This document shows, piece by piece, positions 11,522 through 17,909 of a stretch of DNA of 17,909 nucleotides. Source of the DNA: Gryganskiella cystojenkinii. Taxonomy: Eukaryota > Mortierellomycota > Mortierellomycetes > Mortierellales > Mortierellaceae. Position 1 is the first letter of the stretch. Every line of letters begins with the position of its first letter. The position numbers and the translations under genes are program-made. The DNA lies in the NCBI GenBank assembly GCA_015852425.1, contig JAAAIG010000753.1:1-17909 (forward strand), read 5' to 3'. The notes beneath the pieces are model-generated. The model searched no databases. It had not been told where the DNA came from and saw only the letters and a program-made list of their open reading frames with translations.

Positions 11522-13420
11522 CTATTCTAGTTTCCGGAGTTCACTCATCACCAGCTCATAAACGAAAAATGTCACTGCGTTCACGGGAAAAGCCCTCAAC
11601 AGCGCAGGGGTAGCTCCACGCATGAACACCCCCATACCCTCGCTCCGATAAGACCGGATCGCACAGTCGACCATGCCCTTGTAAGGCGCATTCGAAGGCG
11701 ACTGCGAGTGTCCCTGTCGAGAGCTACTACCCTGATACGCCAACGATCCTCTTTGTTGTTGTTCGCCGCTAAGAGCCTTTGACAGGAGGGCTGTCGTCGC
11801 TGTTGGTACACGGGGCGATGTGCTTGGAAGCGTCCTTACTCTGTGGTAAGGATCTGCTTCTACAAGATGAGGTTGTGTCTGAAGTCTAGTCTTGATCACA
11901 TCTATTTGTCCCCATGAAAGAATGGAATAGCAGCATTAGATAAATATTCTTTGACTTAAAAAGAATCACTCACTTTGTCCATGATATGTCTAAGGCGAGA
12001 CTCTTAACTTACCCAACGGGTATATACTGGCCCAGGAAAGGGTACCGGCCATGCCTCCTGCAAAAAGTAGTTTCCAAGTGTTGATCCCGCTAGTATCGCC
12101 AGGTGGTATCTCCAGGACTCGTTTCAGTCCTTCATAACCTCTACAAGAAGAACAGAGAGCGGAGGGAGGTCAGAGAATAATCAGAATGTTTCCAAATAGA
12201 AAATGAGCAATCCCTGTCTTGTGTGTCACCTTAGACAGGTTCCTCAAAAAAAAACTTACAAAAAGTAGACACCATAGCCTGGAGCGTCCCTTAGGATTGT
12301 TACCCATCCACCTTGGTACAACCCGCGGAATCCAAATCTCTGGACTACGTCCTTGGCGACCTTCCATGAACCGGATTCGCTCAATGCGGCAGCCGACGCA
12401 TTCGGTTCAAGCTTTGCCGCCATGACCTGTGCCCGACACTTGACCAACTCTGTCGGTGTACTCACCAAAAAGCATGCAACGCCCGCCACAAATCCGGCTG
12501 TAAAGACATGTGAAAGTGGTTGAAGAGGCTCGGCTAGCGATGAGGATCCAAGACCTGGTTGGGGCGAGATCGTGTCAAAGAGTCGCATGGTCGCAGAGTA
12601 GGAGGCAAACAGGATCGAGTTCAATCCGGCAAGACCGACAATGGGCGAAGTGATACCTTTGAACAGGGATCGAATCTAAAAAAGGAGGTCATCATGGTTC
12701 GTCGATTAATACGCTGAATTTTTTTTTGTCTCCTTTGGGAAATGACGACGACGGATCGGGGTCGACAACGACTTGATGATCGGCCAAACATTTCTTTGTT
12801 GATGTGCGTGTCTGTGTTTCGGTATGAATGTCACTTACTCCTTCATTCTGAACCATGGTCGAGAGTGTGCTTTTGTTCTGAGGTATACTCCTGCCGACGG
12901 ACGGACTACTCCCTTGGGCTTGAAGTCTGACCTTGAGAACATCGAGAGGGCTTCCAATGATCAATCCAGCTACACCACTGATGTAACCTATGGTCGAGAG
13001 GACAAAAAGAAGCGTCAGAAGAATGCCTTGACGAGAGAGAAGAGCACAAAGCGCACAAACATAATATTAAAAAAAAATGCGGGTACAGAGCACTGCTGTG
13101 TTGCATCATTTTCGCAAGAGATGCAGCCAGGCACATAACCCTATTTCCCACATGGCCGACCGTTGGCCTAAAAAAGGGACAATTCGGATCGCAATTGGGG
13201 GGCGGCTCAGACATGAACCACAAGGATTCTTACCGGCAATGAAGTCGTTGACACTGCTTGCTGTGGGTTATGACAAATCATGAGAGGAGGTTATGGTTCA
13301 AGGTTTGAAAAAAGAACATGAGAGACAAAAAATGGGGGTTGTGTCAGTATATCGATCGAGTAAAGAAAGGCTATTATGCGCAACGATATCCAGTTCTGAG
13401 AAACTGTCGAACATACCCAT
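11522..13420 (-). CDS. Mitochondrial carrier protein (SLC25 family, carnitine/basic amino acid carrier-like), 367 aa
   Basis: Exons: 13420-13417, 13260-13234, 12987-12839, 12675-12260, 12140-12013, 11901-11522 (1104 nt, phases agree). It should be a six-helix inner-membrane exchanger. The three signature repeats are clear: PLDVLK (24-29), PTELVK (134-139) and PLDVIK (240-245), each at the end of an odd-numbered helix. Other family features are FIAGYISGVAGLIIGSP at the N terminus, GLYQGGWVTILRDAPGYGVYF after repeat 2, and FPVNAVTFFVYE near the C terminus, the latter two typical of the SLC25A20/A29/A45/ORT1 branch. The substrate cannot be fixed from the sequence. Two oddities: the first coding exon is only ATG+G, and the matrix loop of repeat 3 carries about 60 extra polar residues (253-314). 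It is divergent from PDX1 and tandem with MCM7. Confidence 0.94.
11684..11869 (-). other. Low-complexity insertion in the third matrix loop of the carrier
   Basis: Residues about 253-314, rich in Ser, Thr, Pro, Gln and Arg, lie between TRLQTQ (end of helix 5 signature) and YKGMVDCAIRSYRSEG (start of the matrix helix). In most carriers this loop is only about 10-20 residues. It is in frame, within one exon and shows no splice signals that would neatly remove it. Confidence 0.7.
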
Positions 13421-14015
13421 GGCTGTGAGGCTGTAGCTGAGGATGGGTTTAAGTTAAGAGTGGCGAAAGAAGAAGACCTGCGGGTGCAAACGGGACAAAG
13501 TGGAGATGGACGCTGTCAAATGGAGGAAAGCAAAAAAAAGAGCAAATGTGGAGGGGAAACCAAAGAATGGAAAGAGTGGGGAGTGGGGAGAAAGGAATGA
13601 GTGTGGAGAAAATCTTTAGTCCCAAGGGCAACCGTAGGAAGGGTATGAAGTTGAGGCGGAGGTGGAGAGATGTGGAGTGAAGAAAGGAAATGCTAATGAG
13701 AATGAATGCAAAAAGAAAAAAAAAAAGTAAAAAAAAAGTTTCTTTGGTACCCCTCCCTACAAGCGAATCGAAACTAGCCCTTTCACGAGGAAAAGCAGGA
13801 AGGGACCGAGGTTCCCGATGTTCCAGGAGGGAAGTGAGTCGTCGTCTCGTTGGCCCAAATCAATTTTTCTTCTTCGATGTAGGGACTAGCTGTGGGACCG
13901 TCAATTTTTTCGATTATTTTCTTTTTCCGGCCGCTCTTTTTATTGTTGTTCCCCCCCGCACTTTTTCTATTCTTTTTCTTCTTCTCATTACTCACTACAC
14001 ATTACCGGATTCGAC
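13421..14015. promoter_or_regulatory. Divergent promoter region between the carrier gene and PDX1
   Basis: About 595 bp separate the two start codons, which point away from each other. The carrier side is purine-rich on the plus strand (13440-13740) and has an A tract near 13718-13738. The PDX1 side is strongly pyrimidine-rich (CTTTTTCTATTC, TTCTTCTTCTC), as is usual just before highly expressed fungal genes. I did not find a clear TATA box or known vitamin-response motif, and no further gene. Confidence 0.55.
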
Positions 14016-15500
14016 ATGACCTTCTCTACCCCCACCAACCTGGTCCCTGCTCAGCAACCCGCTCTCTCCAACGCCTCCGAGGTCCCCGAGGTCGCCTCCT
14101 TCAACGTCAAGGCTGGTCTCGCTCAGATGCTCAAGGTATTTTTTACAGCAGGTTGGTTGTCTGCCTGGCAAAGGACCTAATCCGCTGTGAAAAGTGACTC
14201 ACCTCGAGACATTTTGGCGGTGAATCTCTTGGTGGTTCATTCTCGATCTCTCATTAACTTCAACTCTTCCATTACTCTTTTTTATACATTTACGAATGCT
14301 GAATCAATCAGGGAGGTGTCATTATGGATGTCATCAACGTCGAGCAGGCCCTCATTGCCGAGGCTGCCGGTGCTTGTGCCGTCATGGCCTTGGAGCGTGT
14401 CCCCGCTGACATCCGCAAGAACGGTATGGACCACTCGACTATTTTTTATTTTTTTTTGCTGATTATACCGATGGGTACCTCCCGATCTGATCTGACTATG
14501 CTCAACGATATTTATTGGTCTTTTGTTCATCGAATTTAGGTGGTGTTGCCCGTATGTCCGACCCCCGCATGATCCGTGAGATCATCGCCGCCGTCTCTAT
14601 CCCTGTTATGGCCAAGGTCCGCATTGGACACATGGTCGAGGCCCAGGTAAAGACTTTGAAGATTGAAAGAAAGAAAAAGGCGAACAGATATTTGGCGATC
14701 AGGAACTGGATCATCTCATTTGGTGCGGACGTGGTGGATCTTGGATTAAGAGAGGAATGAGAATCTACCGAACAGGATCATCAACTTCAGGCGGAAAGAG
14801 TGGACGACCTTCAAGCATGTCTTGGATTAGCAGAAAATATCTTAATGCTAACACGAACCTACTTTTTCTCTCTTCTCTGCAACAACAGATCATCGAATCC
14901 CTCGGAGTTGATTACATTGACGAGTCCGAGGTCTTGACCCCCGCTGATGATGCCAACCACATCAACAAGCACGATTACAAGGTTCCCTTTGTCTGCGGCT
15001 GCAAGAACCTCGGTGAGGCTCTTCGTCGTATCAACGAGGGTGCGGCCATGATCCGTACCAAGGGTGAGGCCGGTACCGGCAACGTTGTCGAGGCTGTCCG
15101 TCACTGCCGCACTGTCAAGTCCGAGATCCGTAAGGCTCAGTTGATGGATGACAACGAGTTGTTCACCTATGCCAAGGAGATCCAGGCTCCTTACCACTTG
15201 TTGAAGGAGACTGCCAAGTTGGGACGTCTTCCCGTCGTCAACTTTGCTGCCGGTGGTGTTGCTACCCCTGCTGATGCTGCTTTGATGATGCAACTCGGAT
15301 GCGATGGTGTCTTTGTCGGTTCCGGCATCTTCAAGTCTGGTGACCCAGCCAAGCGTGCCCGTGCCATTGTCCAGGCTGTCACTCACTACAAGGACCCCAA
15401 GGTTCTTGCTGAGGTCTCTGAGGATCTCGGAGAGGCCATGGTCGGTATCAACATCTCCGATATCCCCCAGAGCCAGCTCTACGCTTCCCGTGGTTGGTAA
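14016..15500 (+). CDS. PDX1: Pyridoxal 5'-phosphate synthase, synthase subunit PDX1/SNZ (316 aa)
   Basis: Exons: 14016-14135, 14312-14423, 14540-14646, 14889-15500 (951 nt, phases agree). With the glutaminase PDX2/SNO (not in this window) it makes pyridoxal 5'-phosphate directly from ribose 5-phosphate, glyceraldehyde 3-phosphate and glutamine-derived ammonia, as a cytosolic dodecamer. The whole (beta-alpha)8 barrel is present: GGVIMDV (41-47, with the conserved Asp46), [23 protein letters not shown] with the first catalytic Lys103, [24 protein letters not shown] with the second catalytic Lys171, [20 protein letters not shown] and [11 protein letters not shown]. Length is normal for the family. 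Codons favour C- and G-ending forms plus GGT/CGT (ATC, GTC, AAG), far more than in the neighbours, as expected for an abundant protein. The ATG in TCGACATGACC gives the usual short N-terminal extension. Intron 3 (242 nt) is longest. Yeast genes of this family are called SNZ. Confidence 0.98.
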
Positions 15501-16035
15501 ATTGCTGTTCTCTACAACTTTTTTTCCTCTTGTTTCAACACCAACTTTACACACACACACATGCACACACTCAATGTAATATTTTAGCATTATACTCTCC
15601 ATAAAGACGAGGCATCGCTTTGCATCAAAACCCTGGTCAAACATAGAAAGAAATATTTTTTTGTTTGTTGTTTTCTTTTGCGCTTTTGGCGGTACACAAA
15701 AAAGCAATGATCGAGAGAAAAAAAATTGGTGGCGACGCGTCATGTGACAGAATAGACAAAAATCGTATCTGTTACACAAGGCAGAACTTGGACAGTGTCA
15801 CAGTGTGCACCGGGTGTGCTCATCGTGAGGTCTCCATCTCTTTGTCGAAAGTGTGTTCAATGCTCTCGTTCGCTCTCCACTCTATATTTCTTGCTACTTC
15901 ATCTTCTTTCTTGCCGACCTCCGTTTTTGTTTCCTCTTTCTCACTGCCTATCACCACCACCACCACCACCACCACCGCCACCTGCTCACCAGGACAAGGC
16001 AGTTCTGTCACACATATAACCTCACTTCTCTCGAC
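15501..16035 (+). promoter_or_regulatory. PDX1 3' flank and BOS1 promoter
   Basis: 535 bp with no gene. The left part should hold the PDX1 3' UTR and has a CA repeat (about 15549-15570) and an A/T-rich segment. An 8-bp palindrome GACGCGTC (15734-15741, containing ACGCGT) lies near 15735. The right part, before BOS1, is C/T-rich and contains the (CAC)8 repeat. Open frames here are low in complexity and probably not coding. Confidence 0.55.
15952..15976. repeat. (CAC)8 microsatellite in the BOS1 upstream region
   Basis: Eight CAC units, followed by CGCCAC, about 60 bp before the BOS1 start codon and so probably in its 5' leader or core promoter. Length variation is likely between strains. Confidence 0.85.
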
Positions 16036-17675
16036 ATGAACTCATTATACAACCATGCATTGAAACAGGTCAATGCATTGCAGCGGGATCTCGACAAGTT
16101 TCAAACCGGCGAGGATACCAGCGTAGCTCTTCAAGGTACTGACCCATCCTTTGTTCATCTCTCATCTCTTGGCCTCATCAACACACAAAGTCGCGAACAA
16201 GAAAAAAAAACAACCTCCGCTCCCCATCGAGTTTCTATTTCAGGGACCTCTCTCCGCCCACGCTGAGGGCGATCAAAGTACTCCATGCGATCCTTTTTTC
16301 GACGATGAGACTTGGACTCTTTTTTTTTTTTCCTCGGGAGGAAGAGAAGGAGACCACGCTGACCTTCCCTTAAACAGCACCCTTGACACGCTGCCACGTT
16401 TTTCTTTTTTTTTTCAGCTGTTGAGCGAGGACATATTTTGGATGTCACCACAGCAGCAAAACGCCCAAAAAACACTTTCTTGTTATTTTTCAACCCAGAA
16501 AAGAACGATTGCGCCCTTGGAGAAAGAATCCCCCGTAGAGAACTATCAAAAAATCAAAACACCAAACTTGTTTCTTTTGTTTTTGCTTCTTGGCAACGAC
16601 CCCCGGGACCTTTATTTTTCCCTTCATGCGGCCGCTGTGGAACTCTAAGGAATCATGTAGCTCTCTCTACACGGCTCTCTCCTTTTGTCCTACTTTTCAT
16701 AATAACTAACACTTCGCTCTCTTACTGTCCTATTTTATATACTGTTATTCCTTGCCGTAGGTCAAATCACGGCAACGGTCAATGCCTTCAAGCGTTCTAT
16801 CGACGACTATGATGCCATGGCCAAGAAGGAAATGATTGATATCAAGCGAGAGAAAGCGTTCGCGTAGGTTCTCGTCATCTCGTTTTCGTGCGCTTTTTGC
16901 GATAGAAGAACACAGAGATACTCACAGATCCCCTCTTTTTTTTGTCCCACAATGCATATTAGTCGTGTTACCAAGTTTAGAGAGGATTACGATTCGATCA
17001 ACAAGAGTTTCGCACAACTGAAGAGTCGCGAGGAACAAGTAAGCAAGACAAGAGCTGGATCATTGGATGGAGAAAAAGAAAAGGATTCAAGAGATCCTCT
17101 ATGTTAACAGTTCTAACTCGCTTTTTTTTTCTTTGTTCCTTTTTTCGACTCTATTACTAGCTCTCACATGGAAGGAATCGTACACAACTACTGGAACGAC
17201 GTCAATCACGTATGAATGTACCAGTGGAGCACCCTTACCAAGCCACGTCCTCATCACCTTACCTGCAACAGGCGCATGCTTACAAGGAACGTGATTTCGC
17301 TCAAAAGACGGGAATGCACCTCGACGAGATGTTGCATCAGGGCAAAGCTGCTCTTGACAACCTCTACCAACAACGTACTATGCTCAAAGTAAGGAGAACT
17401 AATGACTGCAAAAAAAAAAAATGTTGACGTTATGACTCGTTGCTGGGAAATGTTATCTCTCGAGACTGACCCAGAGATCGATTATTTATAATTCATCCTT
17501 CTGGAACCGATAGTCAACGCAGCGCAAGATGCTGGATGCTGCCAATACCCTCGGATTGTCCCGCAATGTGATCCAACTGATTGAGCGCAGGAGCTCAGAG
17601 GATAAATGGATCTTTTATGCCGGCGTTTGTGTCACTCTCCTGGCTTTGTGGGCGATCGTTCATTACCTCACCTAA
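16036..17675 (+). CDS. BOS1: BOS1/membrin (GOSR2)-type Qb-SNARE, 222 aa
   Basis: Exons: 16036-16135, 16761-16863, 16963-17038, 17161-17388, 17514-17675 (669 nt, phases agree). Introns are 625, 99, 122 and 125 nt. The protein is a tail-anchored Qb-SNARE that works with the syntaxin, Bet1 and Sec22 type SNAREs in fusion of COPII vesicles with the Golgi. It starts MNSLYNHALKQVNALQRDL, like fungal Bos1. Residues 34-93 are the N-terminal helical region (GQITATVNAFKRSIDDYD, RVTKFREDYDSINKSF). The SNARE motif runs from about 137 to 195, with the likely zero-layer Gln164 in LYQQRTMLK, followed by QRKMLDAANTLGLSRNVIQL. Lys200-Trp201 precede a single membrane segment (about 202-219), leaving only three residues (YLT) on the lumenal side. 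GOSR2 and Bos1 share the MLK-TQ-ANTLG core. The first intron is several times longer than the others. Confidence 0.94.
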
Positions 17676-17909
17676 AGGACATCCCGCAGCCCCACTTATT
17701 TTGTTTTTAGGGTCCACGCTCTCAGAAGAAAAAAAGACCCGAGGTTTTTTTTACGTTTGCGCTCCTGCAATACGAAAAAAGAAGATAATGAACATGAACC
17801 TAGCCACACACCCGCCTAAAGCTCCTAAAAAACTGTACAATAAAATAATACTTCAAAGGACGCAAGTGGCATAGCAATCAAGAAGGAGCACAAGTTTTTT
17901 TTTTTTTTT
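17676..17909 (+). other. BOS1 3' flank with polyadenylation signal; window ends in a T run
   Basis: An AATAAA hexamer at 17839-17844, about 165 nt after the BOS1 stop, is the likely polyadenylation signal. The last 15 bases of the window are all T. No further gene is seen. An open frame of 97 codons at 17581-17874 overlaps the last BOS1 exon in another frame and has no protein character. Confidence 0.6.

Noticed and set aside
14859..15779. 306-codon minus-strand open frame antisense to PDX1
   Set aside because: It mirrors the highly biased PDX1 last exon and its 3' flank; no protein features of its own.
16151..16648. 165-codon open frame inside BOS1 intron 1
   Set aside because: Low-complexity composition with Phe and Lys runs, no domain; lies wholly within a supported intron. 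Noted only under the long-intron finding.

Overview
This window is nuclear DNA of a fungus, most likely an early-diverging one of the Mortierella type. The evidence is five spliced protein genes with short GT-AG introns (mostly 99-250 nt), branch sites such as CTAAC and TACTAAT, homopolymer-rich intergenic DNA, clear fungal orthologues (MCM7, SNZ/PDX1, BOS1) and a giant CAG/CTG-rich gene full of glutamine tracts. The lineage is my inference from style. No bacterial-type operon, mobile element, tRNA, rRNA or CRISPR array was seen. Every exon chain below was derived by hand from splice signals and reading phase, and each chain gives one uninterrupted protein.

Layout. (1) 200-6516, minus strand: a four-exon gene for a protein of about 1921 residues with an N-terminal MIT domain, long Gln-rich disordered middle, a tandem AVAKMVD-AMFGG motif, two similar C-terminal helical hairpins and an acidic tail. 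(2) 6517-7952: gene-poor DNA, the promoter side of gene 1 and the 3' flank of MCM7. (3) 7953-11244, minus: MCM7, nine exons, 766 aa, with one GC-AG intron. (4) 11245-11521: compact MCM7 promoter with ACGCGT, TTTTTGGCGG and TCACGTGA. (5) 11522-13420, minus: a six-exon mitochondrial carrier (SLC25) gene, 367 aa, whose first coding exon is only ATG plus one base. (6) 13421-14015: divergent promoter region. (7) 14016-15500, plus: PDX1/SNZ, the synthase subunit of vitamin B6 biosynthesis, four exons, 316 aa. (8) 16036-17675, plus: BOS1/membrin-type Qb-SNARE, five exons, 222 aa, followed by a 3' flank with AATAAA.

The genes do not form one pathway: DNA replication licensing (MCM7), vitamin B6 synthesis (PDX1), mitochondrial solute exchange (carrier), ER-Golgi fusion (BOS1) and a probable ESCRT-III-linked scaffold (MIT protein). 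Only two pairs share a regulatory space: the carrier and PDX1 (divergent) and, loosely, the tandem carrier and MCM7. The most novel item is the MIT protein: an MIT domain at one end and two DM14-like hairpins at the other suggest a large, undescribed fungal ESCRT-III adaptor. That function is inference.
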